The notes under the pieces are model-generated. The model did not search any database, was not told the DNA's origin, and saw only the letters and a list, made by a program, of their open reading frames with translations. A stretch of DNA of 61,902 nucleotides, from NCBI GenBank assembly GCA_964471155.1, contig CAYYFX010000009.1:1-61902 (forward strand). The letters run 5' to 3'. Source of the stretch: CAYYFX01 sp964471155. GTDB taxonomy: Bacteria > ARS69. Positions within the stretch are counted from its first letter, which is position 1, and each line of letters begins with the position of its first letter. Of the stretch, positions 1 through 8,300 are shown in pieces. A program made the position numbers and the translations under genes.

Positions 1-290
1 GGCACCCCATCATGCCCGCCGTGCTCATCATCGAGGCCATGGCGCAGACCGGCGGCGTGCTCCTCCTGCAGACGGTCGAGCGCCCGGAGACGAAGCTCAT
101 GTACTTCCTCGGCATCGACAACGCGAAGTTCCGCAAGCCGGTCCGCCCGGGGGACACCGTGCGGTTCGAGTTGAAGCTCCTGAAGCTGCGCGCCGGGTTC
201 TGCCGGATGCGGGGCGAGGCCTTCGTCGACGACGACCTCGTCGCCGAGGCGGATCTCCTCTCGAAGGTCGTCGACCGCACCGGGAGTTGA
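1..290 (+). CDS. fabZ: FabZ-type 3-hydroxyacyl-ACP dehydratase, C-terminal part (5' end outside window)
   Basis: The reading frame is open from the first base, so the gene starts upstream. The visible 95 or so codons match the C-terminal two thirds of a hotdog-fold FabZ. The core motif HPIMPAVLIIEAMAQ carries the catalytic Glu of the central helix, and it is followed by the FabZ-type GIDNAKFRKPVRPGD segment. FabZ dehydrates 3-hydroxyacyl-ACP in fatty-acid elongation and competes with LpxA/LpxD for 3-hydroxyacyl-ACP, which explains its place directly before lpxA. In many FCB bacteria this domain is fused to LpxC, and that possibility cannot be judged here because the N-terminus is missing. The stop is TGA at 288-290. 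Confidence 0.9.
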   Translation, partial: HPIMPAVLIIEAMAQTGGVLLLQTVERPETKLMYFLGIDNAKFRKPVRPGDTVRFELKLLKLRAGFCRMRGEAFVDDDLVAEADLLSKVVDRTGS

Positions 291-292
291 TC

Positions 293-1099
293 ATGGTCGA
301 TTCGCCGGCCGTTTCCGCGCTTCGCCACCCGCGCATCCACGACACGGCCATCGTGCACCCCGGAGCCCGCCTCGCCGGCGACGTCGTCGTCGGACCGTAC
401 TGCCTCGTCGGGGACGAGGTGGAGCTCGGGCCCGGCTGCCGGCTGGAGTCCCACGTCCGCCTGGACGGGCCGCTCGTGTGCGGGCCGAGGAACGTCTTCC
501 ACCACGGCGCCGCGATCGGCGCCGCGCCGCAGGACCTGAAGTACGCCGGGGAGCGGACCGGCGTGCGCATCGGGGCGGGCAACACGTTCCGGGAGTACGT
601 CACGGTGAACCGCGCCACCGCGGAGGGATCGGACACCGTGATCGGGAGCGGCTGCCTCCTCATGGCGTACGTGCACGTCGCCCACGATTGCGTGCTGCAC
701 GACGGCGTGATCCTGGCGAACTCCGTGAACCTGGCCGGCCACGTGGAGGTGGAGGAGCGGGCCATCGTGGGCGGCGTGACCCCGGTGCACCAGTTCGTGC
801 GCCTCGGCGCCTACTCCATCGTGGGCGGCGGCTCGCGGGTGCCGAAGGACATGCCGCCGTACATGAAGTCCGCGGGCAATCCGCTGCGCGTGGTGGGGCC
901 GAACTCGATCGGCCTGGAGCGGAACGGGTTCAGCCGCGAGGCCCGGCGCACGGTGAAGGAGGCGTACCGCACGCTGTACCGCTCCGGGCTGAACGTGAGC
1001 CAGGCGTGCGCGCGGCTGCGCGAGCAGTACCCGGACTCCCCCGAGGTGGCGCGTCTCCTGGACTTCGTCGCCCGCTCGCACCGCGGCATCGTGCGCTAG
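293..1099 (+). CDS. lpxA: UDP-N-acetylglucosamine acyltransferase LpxA
   Basis: First committed acyl transfer of lipid A synthesis: moves 3-hydroxyacyl from ACP to O-3 of UDP-GlcNAc in the cytoplasm, or to N-3 if UDP-GlcNAc3N is the substrate. The protein is 268 aa, normal for LpxA. It shows hexapeptide (left-handed beta-helix) repeats through about residue 190, the catalytic-His segment HVAHDC (His131, equivalent to E. coli His125), and the C-terminal helical part beginning near GLERNGFS. I chose ATG at 293. TTG at 287 would overlap the fabZ stop as TTGA and add two residues. It is followed 9 bp later by the GnnA-like gene and then lpxB. Confidence 0.95.
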   Translation: MVDSPAVSALRHPRIHDTAIVHPGARLAGDVVVGPYCLVGDEVELGPGCRLESHVRLDGPLVCGPRNVFHHGAAIGAAPQDLKYAGERTGVRIGAGNTFREYVTVNRATAEGSDTVIGSGCLLMAYVHVAHDCVLHDGVILANSVNLAGHVEVEERAIVGGVTPVHQFVRLGAYSIVGGGSRVPKDMPPYMKSAGNPLRVVGPNSIGLERNGFSREARRTVKEAYRTLYRSGLNVSQACARLREQYPDSPEVARLLDFVARSHRGIVR

Positions 1100-1108
1100 G
1101 GTCCGGCG

Positions 1109-2095
1109 GTGGCGCCCCTCCGACTCGGCGTCCTCGGCCTCGGCCGCATGGGGCTGCACCACGTGCGCTGCGCGAAGCAGGCGGCCGGCGTGGAGCTCGC
1201 CGTCGCGGGGGACGTGAACCCCGCCCGCAGGGACGCCCTGCCCGACGGCGTTCCGTTCACCGTCTCCGTCCCGGAGTTGCTGGAACGGTGCGATGCGGTC
1301 GTGCTGGCCGTGCCCACCGACCGGCACGCCGCGCTCGGCCTCGAGGTCCTGCGCGCCGGGCGCCACCTGCTCGTGGAGAAGCCGCTCGCGGCGTCGGAGG
1401 AGGACTGCGACGCGCTGGGGCGGGCCGCCGCGACGGCCGGGCGCGTGCTGCGGGTGGGCCACGTCGAACGGATGAACGGCGCGTGGCTCGGCGTGCTCCC
1501 GCGCATCCGCGCCCCGCGCTTCGCCGAGGGCCACCGTCTCGCCTCCTTCGATCCGCGCGGCACGGAGGTCGACGTGATCCTGGACCTCATGATCCACGAC
1601 CTGGATCTCGTGCTGCAGATGTTCGGCGTCGAGCCGCTCCGCGTGGAGGCGGTGGGCGTGCCGGTGCTCACGGACCGGGTGGACATCGCCAACGTGCGCC
1701 TGGAGTTCCCCGGCGGCGCGCTCGTGGGACTGACCGCGAGCCGCGTGAGCCGGGATCCGGTGCGGAAGCTGCGCGTCTTCCAGGCGGACGCGTACTTCTC
1801 GGTGGACTTCAAGGCCGGCGAGGCCGAGGTGCTCTCGCGCACGCCGGGCGCGGCCCCCGGCGTCGCGCGGCACGTGCTGCGCGGTCCCGAGGGACACAAC
1901 CCGCTCGTGCGCGAGATCGAGGGGTTCGCGGCCGCCGTGCGCGGCGAGCCGAGCGACGTGCCCGACGCGGCCGCGGCGGCGCGGGCCGTGCGCCTCGCCG
2001 GCCGCGTGCGTGCGGCCATCGAGGAGCGGCGCGCGCTCTGGACGCGCGCGAGCGCCGAGGCGGCCCCATGGGGCGACGCACCGTCCTCCTCCTGA
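1109..2095 (+). CDS. Gfo/Idh/MocA-family oxidoreductase, GnnA-like
   Basis: 328 aa, GTG start. The N-terminal Rossmann fold has GLGRMG (residues 10-15), and the family EKP motif (90-92, Lys91) is present. A typical DLMIHDLDLV helix carries the conserved active-site His. It lies between lpxA and lpxB. In Acidithiobacillus and Leptospira the lpxA neighbour gnnA encodes UDP-GlcNAc 3-dehydrogenase. Together with aminotransferase GnnB, it makes UDP-GlcNAc3N for amide-linked lipid A. No gnnB is adjacent here, so the substrate is inferred from position only. The 3' end runs 28 bp into lpxB in another frame. Alternative: another NAD(P)-dependent sugar dehydrogenase serving LPS synthesis. Confidence 0.8.
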   Translation: MAPLRLGVLGLGRMGLHHVRCAKQAAGVELAVAGDVNPARRDALPDGVPFTVSVPELLERCDAVVLAVPTDRHAALGLEVLRAGRHLLVEKPLAASEEDCDALGRAAATAGRVLRVGHVERMNGAWLGVLPRIRAPRFAEGHRLASFDPRGTEVDVILDLMIHDLDLVLQMFGVEPLRVEAVGVPVLTDRVDIANVRLEFPGGALVGLTASRVSRDPVRKLRVFQADAYFSVDFKAGEAEVLSRTPGAAPGVARHVLRGPEGHNPLVREIEGFAAAVRGEPSDVPDAAAAARAVRLAGRVRAAIEERRALWTRASAEAAPWGDAPSSS

Positions 2096-3216
2096 CCGGC
2101 GAGCCCTCCGGAGACGCCGCCGCCGCGCGACTGGCCGCCGCGCTCCGGCGGCGGCGCCCGGACCTGCGCATCCGCGCCGTCGGCGGGCGAAGGCTGGCCG
2201 CGGCCGGCGCGGAGATCGTGCAGGACATCGCCGCGCTGTCCGCGATGGGCTTCGCCGAGGTGCTGCGGCACCTCCCGCGGCTCGCCGCGCTCGAGGCGCG
2301 GCTGGCGCGGCTGCTCGACGCGGAGCGGCCCGACGTCGTCGTTCCCGTGGACTACCCCGGATTCAACCTCCGGATCGCCCGCCGGGCGAAGGACCGGGGC
2401 ATCCCGGTGGCGTACTACATCGGGCCGCAGATCTGGGCCTGGGGCGCGGGCCGGCTGCCGCGCATCGCGCGGGCGGTGGACGTCATGCTCGTGGCCTTCG
2501 GGTTCGAGGTGCCGTGGTACGAGCGTGCCGGGATCCCGGTGCGGTTCGTGGGCCACCCGCTCGCCGACACCGTCGCCGCGCTGCCGTCGCGGGAGGCGGC
2601 GCGCGCGGAGTTCGGTGCGCCGGACGGCGCGCCGCTGCTGGGGCTGCTCGCGGGCAGCCGCACGCAGGAGGTGCGGCGGATCCTCCCGGCGATGGTGGAG
2701 ACGGCGCGGCGGCTCGCGCGCACGCGGCCGGAGCTGCGCGTGCTCGCCAGCGTCGCGCCGGACGTGCCGCGCGCGGAGTACGCGGCCGTCCTGGGACCGG
2801 CGGGCGCGGGCGACGTCGTCCTCACGGAACGGCCGCTCCCCGCGATCGCGGCGGCCGCCGATGCGCTCCTCGTCACCTCCGGAACGGCCACGCTGGAGGC
2901 GGCGCTGGCGGGCACGCCCCTCGCGGTCCTGTACCGCACCTCGGCGCTCACGTGGTTCGTCGGCAAGCGCCTGGTGAGGATCCCGAGGATCGCCCTGGCG
3001 AACATCGTGGCGGGGGAGGACGTGGCGCCGGAGTTCCTGCAGGACGGGATCGATCCGACCGCCATCGCGGCGTGGGCCGCGGGCGTGCTGGACGACCCCG
3101 CGCGCCGCGCGTCCGCGCGGGAGCGCCTGCTCGGACTGCGGGAGAAGCTCGGTCCCCCGGGCGCCGCCGACCGGGCGGCGGAAGCCGTGCTCGCGGCGAT
3201 GGAGCGGGGCACGTGA
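2068..3216 (+). CDS. lpxB: Lipid-A-disaccharide synthase LpxB
   Basis: Joins UDP-2,3-diacylglucosamine and lipid X into the beta-1,6 disaccharide of lipid A at the inner face of the cytoplasmic membrane (GT19). The 382-aa protein opens with LLLTGEPSGD, the hallmark LpxB N-terminus. It also shows YYIGPQIWAWG, the VGHPLAD segment, LLAGSRTQEV and the nucleotide-binding TSGTATLEAAL. ATG at 2068 starts inside the preceding gene, and the TGA overlaps the next gene as GTGA. The enzyme that makes lipid X (LpxH, LpxI or LpxG) is not found near it. Confidence 0.96.
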   Translation: MGRRTVLLLTGEPSGDAAAARLAAALRRRRPDLRIRAVGGRRLAAAGAEIVQDIAALSAMGFAEVLRHLPRLAALEARLARLLDAERPDVVVPVDYPGFNLRIARRAKDRGIPVAYYIGPQIWAWGAGRLPRIARAVDVMLVAFGFEVPWYERAGIPVRFVGHPLADTVAALPSREAARAEFGAPDGAPLLGLLAGSRTQEVRRILPAMVETARRLARTRPELRVLASVAPDVPRAEYAAVLGPAGAGDVVLTERPLPAIAAAADALLVTSGTATLEAALAGTPLAVLYRTSALTWFVGKRLVRIPRIALANIVAGEDVAPEFLQDGIDPTAIAAWAAGVLDDPARRASARERLLGLREKLGPPGAADRAAEAVLAAMERGT

Positions 3217-3911
3217 GGGCGACGTCGCGCGCGGGCGGCGCGTTGACGGGCGTCGCGCGCACGGCCGGACCCGCGCTGGTGCGTGCGCTGGGCGCCACGT
3301 GGCGGATCCGCTTCGCCGGCCGGGACGGCGTGGACGCGGCGCGCCGCGCGCACGGCCCGGTCCTGTACGTGACCCGGCACGGGTTGCTGCTGCCGGCGGC
3401 GTACGCGCATCGCGACCGGCGCATCCAGGTCCTCGTCAGCGAGAGCCGCGACGGCGAGACCATCGCGCGGGTGATCGGGGCGCTCGGCTTCGGCACGGTG
3501 CGCGGCTCCAGCACGCGCGGCGGCGCGCGCGCCGTCGTGGAGATGGCCGCGCGGGGTCGCGCCGGCTTCGATCTCGCGATCACGCCGGACGGGCCGCGCG
3601 GGCCGCGGGGCAGCGCGGCGCCCGGGACGGCCGTCGTCGCGGCGCGCTCGGATCTTCCCGTGGTCGCCATCGGCGTGGGCGCCTCCCGCGCATGGCGCGC
3701 GCGCTCCTGGGATCGCTTCCTGGTTCCGAAGCCCTTCGCGACGGTGTGGATCGTGTACGGACCGCCCCTGCGGTTCTCGCGTGCGGAGGTGGCCGAGCCC
3801 GGCGGCGGCGCCGAGCGGATCGTCGCGGCGATGCGGGACGCGGAAGCCGAGGCCCGCGCGTACGCGGAGGGCGATCGGCCCGCACCCCCGGGCCACCGGG
3901 TGCCCGCGTGA
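3213..3911 (+). CDS. DUF374 lysophospholipid-acyltransferase-like protein
   Basis: 232 aa, GTG start overlapping the lpxB stop. It carries the DUF374 signature in order: TRHGLLLP (about 54-61), VSESRDGE (75-82), VRGSS (96-100) and TPDGPRGPR (124-132). DUF374 is related to the lysophospholipid/LpxL-type acyltransferases and repeatedly sits in lpx operons of bacteria lacking classical LpxL/LpxM nearby. A role as late (secondary) acyltransferase of lipid A is therefore likely, but it is inferred from context. Flanked by lpxB and waaA with 4-bp overlaps on both sides, it is certainly co-translated with them. Confidence 0.85.
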   Translation: MRATSRAGGALTGVARTAGPALVRALGATWRIRFAGRDGVDAARRAHGPVLYVTRHGLLLPAAYAHRDRRIQVLVSESRDGETIARVIGALGFGTVRGSSTRGGARAVVEMAARGRAGFDLAITPDGPRGPRGSAAPGTAVVAARSDLPVVAIGVGASRAWRARSWDRFLVPKPFATVWIVYGPPLRFSRAEVAEPGGGAERIVAAMRDAEAEARAYAEGDRPAPPGHRVPA

Positions 3912-5134
3912 GCTGGCTCGGCGCGTGGCGCGCGCTCGGCTCGGTCGCGGCGGCATCCGGACTCCCGGCGCTCCTCGAGCGCGACCCCCGCGCGCGCGCG
4001 GAGCGGCTCGGCGCCGTGCCCGACGGCGCGGGCCGCGCGCCGCTCTGGGTCCACGCCGCGTCGGTCGGCGAGACGGCGGCGGCGGGCGCGCTGCTCGCGG
4101 CGGTGCGCGCGCGGGCGCCGCGCGCGGTGGCGCTCTCCGTGACGACGCGCACGGGACGGGAGCGCGCCCGCGCGCTCGCCCCCGACCTGGGCCCGTTCCA
4201 CCCGCCGCTGGACGCGCCGGGGCCGGTGCGGCGCGCGCTCGCGCGCCTTGCGCCGTCCGCGTTCGTGGCGCTCGAGACGGAGCTGTGGCCGACCCTGCTG
4301 GACGAGCTGTCGCGCCGCGGCGTCCCGTGGGGCGTCGCGTCGGGGCGGCTGTCCGACCGCGGTTTCGCGCGCAAACGCCGCGTGCGCGGGCTGTACGCCG
4401 CGGTGCTCGCGCGCGTGACCGCGATCGGCGCGCGCACGGAGGCGGACGCGGAGCGCTTCGTCGCGCTCGGGGCGCCGGCCGGGCGCGTGGCGGTCACCGG
4501 CGACCTGAAGGAGGACCGCGCGGTCGCGCCGTGGACGCCGCCGCCGGACGGTCCCCCCGCATGGATCGCGGCGTGCACCCGGCCGGGCGAGGAGGAGATC
4601 GTGCTCGCCGCCACCGCCGTGCTGCGCGCGCGGGTCCCGGACGGCCGGCTCATCCTCGCGCCCCGGCACCCGGAGCGGTTCGAGGAGGCGGCCCGACTGG
4701 CCGAGCGCACCGGCTGGACCCCGCAACGCTGGGTCGAGCGGGACGAGCCGGCGCCGGAGGGCTGGTCGCTGCTCCTCGTGGATCGCATGGGGGTCCTGGA
4801 CGAGGCCTACCGGCGCGCCCGCGTGGCGTTCGTGGGCGGATCGCTCGTCCCGTTGGGAGGCCACAGTCCGTGGGAGGCGGCGGGCGCCGGACGCGCGGTC
4901 ATCACGGGTCCGCACGTGACCGCGTGCGCCGGGGCCGTCGCGGCGCTGCAGGCGGCCGGCGCGGCCACGACCGCGGCGGACGCGGCGGCGCTCGCCGACG
5001 CGGTCGAGCCGTTCCTGCGCGACGCCGGCCGCGCGACGCGCGGCGGCCGATCCGCGCACGCCGTGCTGGCGGCGCGCGCCGGCGCCGGCGAGGCGACGGT
5101 GGCGCACTTCCGCGCCCGGGGACTGCTGGCATGA
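3908..5134 (+). CDS. waaA: 3-deoxy-D-manno-octulosonic acid (Kdo) transferase WaaA
   Basis: Transfers Kdo from CMP-Kdo to the lipid A precursor (GT30) at the cytoplasmic face of the inner membrane. 408 aa, a normal length. Visible motifs: HAASVGE (49-55, conserved Glu55), LETELWP (122-128), the GDLKED segment and VGGSLVPLGGHSPWEAA in the C-terminal Rossmann domain. The N-terminus is only weakly hydrophobic compared with the usual anchor. GTG at 3908 overlaps the DUF374 stop, and ATGA at 5131 links it to lpxK. Whether it adds one or two Kdo residues cannot be read from the sequence. Confidence 0.93.
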   Translation: MSWLGAWRALGSVAAASGLPALLERDPRARAERLGAVPDGAGRAPLWVHAASVGETAAAGALLAAVRARAPRAVALSVTTRTGRERARALAPDLGPFHPPLDAPGPVRRALARLAPSAFVALETELWPTLLDELSRRGVPWGVASGRLSDRGFARKRRVRGLYAAVLARVTAIGARTEADAERFVALGAPAGRVAVTGDLKEDRAVAPWTPPPDGPPAWIAACTRPGEEEIVLAATAVLRARVPDGRLILAPRHPERFEEAARLAERTGWTPQRWVERDEPAPEGWSLLLVDRMGVLDEAYRRARVAFVGGSLVPLGGHSPWEAAGAGRAVITGPHVTACAGAVAALQAAGAATTAADAAALADAVEPFLRDAGRATRGGRSAHAVLAARAGAGEATVAHFRARGLLA

Positions 5135-6162
5135 GCCATCCCGTGCGTGACCGGCGGGGCCTCGCCCGGCTGCCCAGGTCCACGGACGCGGGCGCCCCGC
5201 GCGTGCTGGCCGCCGCGCTGTACGGGGCGGGCGTGCGCCTGATCGCGGCCGCGTGGGACGCGGGCTGGCGGCGTCCGCGTCACGCGGCGCGTCCCGTCGT
5301 GTCCGTCGGGGCGCTCACGGCCGGCGGGGCCGGGAAGACGCCGATCGTGCGCTGGCTCGCCGCGGCGCTGCACGACGCCGGGGATGCGCCGGCGGTGCTC
5401 TCGCGCGGCTACGGCGCGAAGGGCGGCGGCGCGCCGCGGGTGGTGGACCCCGCCCGCGGGGACGCCGGACGCGACGGGGACGAGCCCATGCTGCTCGCAC
5501 GCTCGCTGCCGGGGGTGCCCGTCGTGTCGGGCGCGGACCGCGTGCGCGGCGCCGCGCTGGCCGTCGCGCGCGGCGCCCGCGTCCTCCTCCTGGACGACGG
5601 CTTCCAGCACCGCAAGCTGCACCGCGACTTCGACCTGGTGCTGTGGGACCTCCGCGCCGCGCGCGCGAACGGCGCGCTGCTTCCCGCGGGCCCGCTGCGA
5701 GAGCCGCTGCGCGCGCTGCGCCGCGCGGACGTCGTGTTGTCGATCGATCGCGGCGACGGTCCGCCGCCGGATCCGCCGGACGCGTCGGCCACCGCGACCG
5801 GACGCCTGGTCACGGTCTGCCGGCAGGAGCTGCGCGCCGGCGCCGCGGTGCACGCCGTCTCCGGGATCGCGGACCCGGAGTCCTTCGAGCGCGGCATCGT
5901 AGCCGCGGGCTTCGCCCTGACCGGAGCGACGCGCTTCCGGGATCATCACCCCTTCACCGCGGAGGAGATCCGCGACGCCGCCGCGCGCGCCGCGGCGGAA
6001 GGCGCCGACGTCCTCGCGACGACGGCGAAGGACCGCATGCGCTGGCCGCGCGGTCCCGGCGAGGTGCCGGCCCCGTGCGTCTTCGATCTGGACGTCCGGG
6101 TCGATCGGGGCGAGCTTCTGGTCGAGCGGATCCGGGCGGCCTGCCGGGGAGCCGAACGATGA
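5131..6162 (+). CDS. lpxK: Tetraacyldisaccharide 4'-kinase LpxK
   Basis: ATP-dependent kinase that phosphorylates the 4' position of the lipid A disaccharide to give lipid IVA. 343 aa. The P-loop AGGAGKT (64-70) replaces the common VGGTGKTP form, and the family motif DDGFQHRKLHRD is at 155-166. The N-terminal hydrophobic stretch (about 24-42) is the expected membrane-associating helix. It overlaps waaA and nadB by ATGA at both ends. It completes the lipid A set of this operon together with lpxA, lpxB and waaA. Confidence 0.94.
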   Translation: MSHPVRDRRGLARLPRSTDAGAPRVLAAALYGAGVRLIAAAWDAGWRRPRHAARPVVSVGALTAGGAGKTPIVRWLAAALHDAGDAPAVLSRGYGAKGGGAPRVVDPARGDAGRDGDEPMLLARSLPGVPVVSGADRVRGAALAVARGARVLLLDDGFQHRKLHRDFDLVLWDLRAARANGALLPAGPLREPLRALRRADVVLSIDRGDGPPPDPPDASATATGRLVTVCRQELRAGAAVHAVSGIADPESFERGIVAAGFALTGATRFRDHHPFTAEEIRDAAARAAAEGADVLATTAKDRMRWPRGPGEVPAPCVFDLDVRVDRGELLVERIRAACRGAER

Positions 6163-7772
6163 AGACGATGGAGTGCACGACCCTGGTCGTCGGCAGCGGG
6201 ATCGCCGGGCTCACGTTCGCCCTCAAGGCGGCGCGCTGGGGTCCGGTGATCCTCCTCACGAAGAAGAACCGCGCGGACTCCAGCACGAACTGGGCGCAGG
6301 GCGGCGTGGCCTCCGTGATGGGCTCGGACGACGAGTACGCCCTGCACGTGCAGGATACGCTCGTGTCGGGCGCCGGCCTGTGCCGGCGGGACGCGGTGGA
6401 GACGATGGTGCGCGAGGGCCCCGCGCTGGTGCGCGAGCTGATCGACCACGGCGCCGGCTTCACCTTCAGCGCCCCGGGGCAGCTGGACCTCGGGCGCGAG
6501 GGCGGGCACAGCCGGCGCCGGATCGTGCACGCCGCGGACCTCACCGGCCGCGAGATCGAGCGCACGCTGCTCGCCGCGGTGGAGGCCCGCAGGGACGTCA
6601 CGTTGCTCGAGAACCATCTCACGCTGGATCTCTGGGTGGGCGAGGGACCCGACGGGAAGCGTCGCTGCCACGGCGCGCTCTGGCTGGATCCGCGCACCGG
6701 CGAGACCGGCGCGGTGCACGCGCGCCACACGCTGCTCGCCACCGGCGGCTGCGGCAAGGTCTACCTGTACACGACGAACCCCGACATCGCGACGGCGGAC
6801 GGCGTGGCGATGGCCGCGCGCGCCGGCTGCTCCATCGCGAACCTCGAGTTCGTGCAGTTCCACCCCACGTGCCTGTACCACCCGGAGGCGAAGTCGTTCC
6901 TGATCTCGGAGGCGGTGCGCGGCGAGGGCGCGATCCTGCGCAACCTCGCGGGCGAGGACTTCATGCGGGGCCGCCATGCGCTCGGATCGCTGGCCACGCG
7001 CGACATCGTGGCGCGCGAGATCGACCGCGAGATGAAGAGTCGCGGCGACAAGTACGTGCACCTCGACGTGTCGTCCATCGGCGCCGCGCGGTTCGCGAAG
7101 CGGTTCCCGGCCATCTCCGGCCGGCTCCGCGAGTTCGGCATCCGTCCCGGCGTGGACCCCATCCCGGTGGTTCCCGCCGCGCACTACATGTGCGGGGGCG
7201 TGGCCGTGGATGTGGACGGCGCGACGGAGATCGCCGGGCTGTCCGCGGCCGGCGAGGTGGCGTGCACGGGCGTGCACGGCGCGAACCGCCTGGCGTCCAA
7301 CTCCCTGCTGGAGGCGCTCGTCACGGCGGACCGCGCGGCGCGGCGGGAGCCTCCGCCGGCGGTCCCCCCGCCCCCGCTGCCGGCGGGGCCGGGCGCGTCG
7401 CCTCCGGCGGCGGACGCGGGCGTGATCCAGGACCACGAGTGGGACCGCGTGCGCCGGATCCTGTGGGACTACGTGGGGTTGGTCCGATCGGTCGACCGCC
7501 TGGACCGGGCGGTGCAGCGCTTGACCGAGTCTGCCCGCTGGGCGGAGGACCTGTACCGGACGATGCGGCCCTCCGCCGACCTGGCGGAGCTGCGCAATAT
7601 CGCCCTCGTGGGGCGGCTCCTGGCCCGGTCGGCCCGGCACCGGGAGGAGAGCCGAGGCCTGCACTTCCTGGTCGAGCGCCCGGAGGCGGACCCGGTGCCC
7701 CGGGAGACGTGGATCGTGCCGGACGCGGGGGATTTTCGGCTGGAATCGCGCGATCTCGGGGGTTCTGCTTGA
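6159..7772 (+). CDS. nadB: L-aspartate oxidase NadB
   Basis: FAD enzyme oxidising L-aspartate to iminoaspartate, first step of de novo NAD synthesis. 537 aa. The FAD dinucleotide fold GSGIAG is at 12-17, and STNWAQGGVASV (42 onward) is the NadB form of the succinate-dehydrogenase flavoprotein family. It also shows HPTCLYHP and GEVACTGVHGANRLASNSLLEAL near the C-terminal part of the FAD domain. No nadA or nadC is in the window. Placement at the end of a lipid A operon is unusual, and its ATG overlaps the lpxK stop, so it is translationally coupled. Its TGA stop (7770-7772) lies inside the -35 element of the next promoter. Confidence 0.95.
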   Translation: MKTMECTTLVVGSGIAGLTFALKAARWGPVILLTKKNRADSSTNWAQGGVASVMGSDDEYALHVQDTLVSGAGLCRRDAVETMVREGPALVRELIDHGAGFTFSAPGQLDLGREGGHSRRRIVHAADLTGREIERTLLAAVEARRDVTLLENHLTLDLWVGEGPDGKRRCHGALWLDPRTGETGAVHARHTLLATGGCGKVYLYTTNPDIATADGVAMAARAGCSIANLEFVQFHPTCLYHPEAKSFLISEAVRGEGAILRNLAGEDFMRGRHALGSLATRDIVAREIDREMKSRGDKYVHLDVSSIGAARFAKRFPAISGRLREFGIRPGVDPIPVVPAAHYMCGGVAVDVDGATEIAGLSAAGEVACTGVHGANRLASNSLLEALVTADRAARREPPPAVPPPPLPAGPGASPPAADAGVIQDHEWDRVRRILWDYVGLVRSVDRLDRAVQRLTESARWAEDLYRTMRPSADLAELRNIALVGRLLARSARHREESRGLHFLVERPEADPVPRETWIVPDAGDFRLESRDLGGSA

Positions 7773-7797
7773 TTCCTGTCACGCTTGGCCCGATAAC
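7769..7797 (+). promoter_or_regulatory. Sigma70-type promoter of the LPS core operon
   Basis: TTGATT (7769-7774), 17-bp spacer, GATAAC (7792-7797). The -35 contains the nadB stop codon. It is the only promoter-like sequence between the lipid A operon and the Minf_1886/GT9/msbA genes. Predicted by consensus only. Confidence 0.55.
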
Positions 7798-7807
7798 GGG
7801 GACATGA

Positions 7808-7828
7808 GCCGGACCGCGCGGTTCCGGC
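7808..7828. promoter_or_regulatory. Near-perfect palindrome at the predicted transcription start
   Basis: GCCGGACC and GGTTCCGGC-type arms form an inverted repeat with one unpaired T (7822). It begins about 5 bp after the expected start site of the 7769 promoter. It could be an operator or a leader hairpin. GC-rich sequence makes chance palindromes common, so confidence is low. Confidence 0.3.
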
Positions 7829-7850
7829 GGCTCGTGGAGGAACGTCGACG

Positions 7851-8300
7851 GTGATCCCGGTCTCCCCGGACGAGGCGCGGCTGCTCGCGCTCGCGGATCG
7901 CCCGCCGCGGTTCGCGGTGGGCGCCTACGAGTTCACGCGGGAGGCCGTGTCGTACGCCAGCCACGTCGTCTTCGCGACGGGCACCCATGTCTCCGGCCCG
8001 GAGCTGCTGGAGGCGATCCGCCGGCTGGCCCGTGAGCGCTTCGGCGCCATGGCGCGGGACGTGCTGGACGCCTGGGGCGTGCACCGCACGGAGGACTTCG
8101 GCGAGATCGTCTTCCGTCTCGTCGAGACCGGCTTCCTGAGCAAGACGGAGGACGACCACCCGGAGGACTTCCGCGCGGTGTACTCGTTCGACGAGGCGTT
8201 CGCGCCGGAGGCGTACTGGCGGGAGCGGCTCGGCGGCCCGGACGACGAGCGTCCGCGCCCTTCCCGCCGCGCCGCCTCCCCGGAGTCGAGTCGTCCATGA
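7851..8300 (+). CDS. Minf_1886 family conserved hypothetical protein
   Basis: 149 aa, GTG start with GGAGG about 10 bp upstream. It matches the small cytosolic family of unknown function named after Methylacidiphilum Minf_1886, seen widely in Planctomycetes, Verrucomicrobia and related phyla. Recognisable parts are THVSGPELLEAIR, a GVHRTEDFGEIVFRLVE-type block and TGFLSKTEDD with the following YSFDEAF. No catalytic motif or membrane segment is visible. The last 20 or so residues are a Pro/Arg/Ser-rich tail. It is first in the LPS core operon and overlaps the following GT9 gene by ATGA. I know no established function. Confidence 0.8.
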   Translation: MIPVSPDEARLLALADRPPRFAVGAYEFTREAVSYASHVVFATGTHVSGPELLEAIRRLARERFGAMARDVLDAWGVHRTEDFGEIVFRLVETGFLSKTEDDHPEDFRAVYSFDEAFAPEAYWRERLGGPDDERPRPSRRAASPESSRP

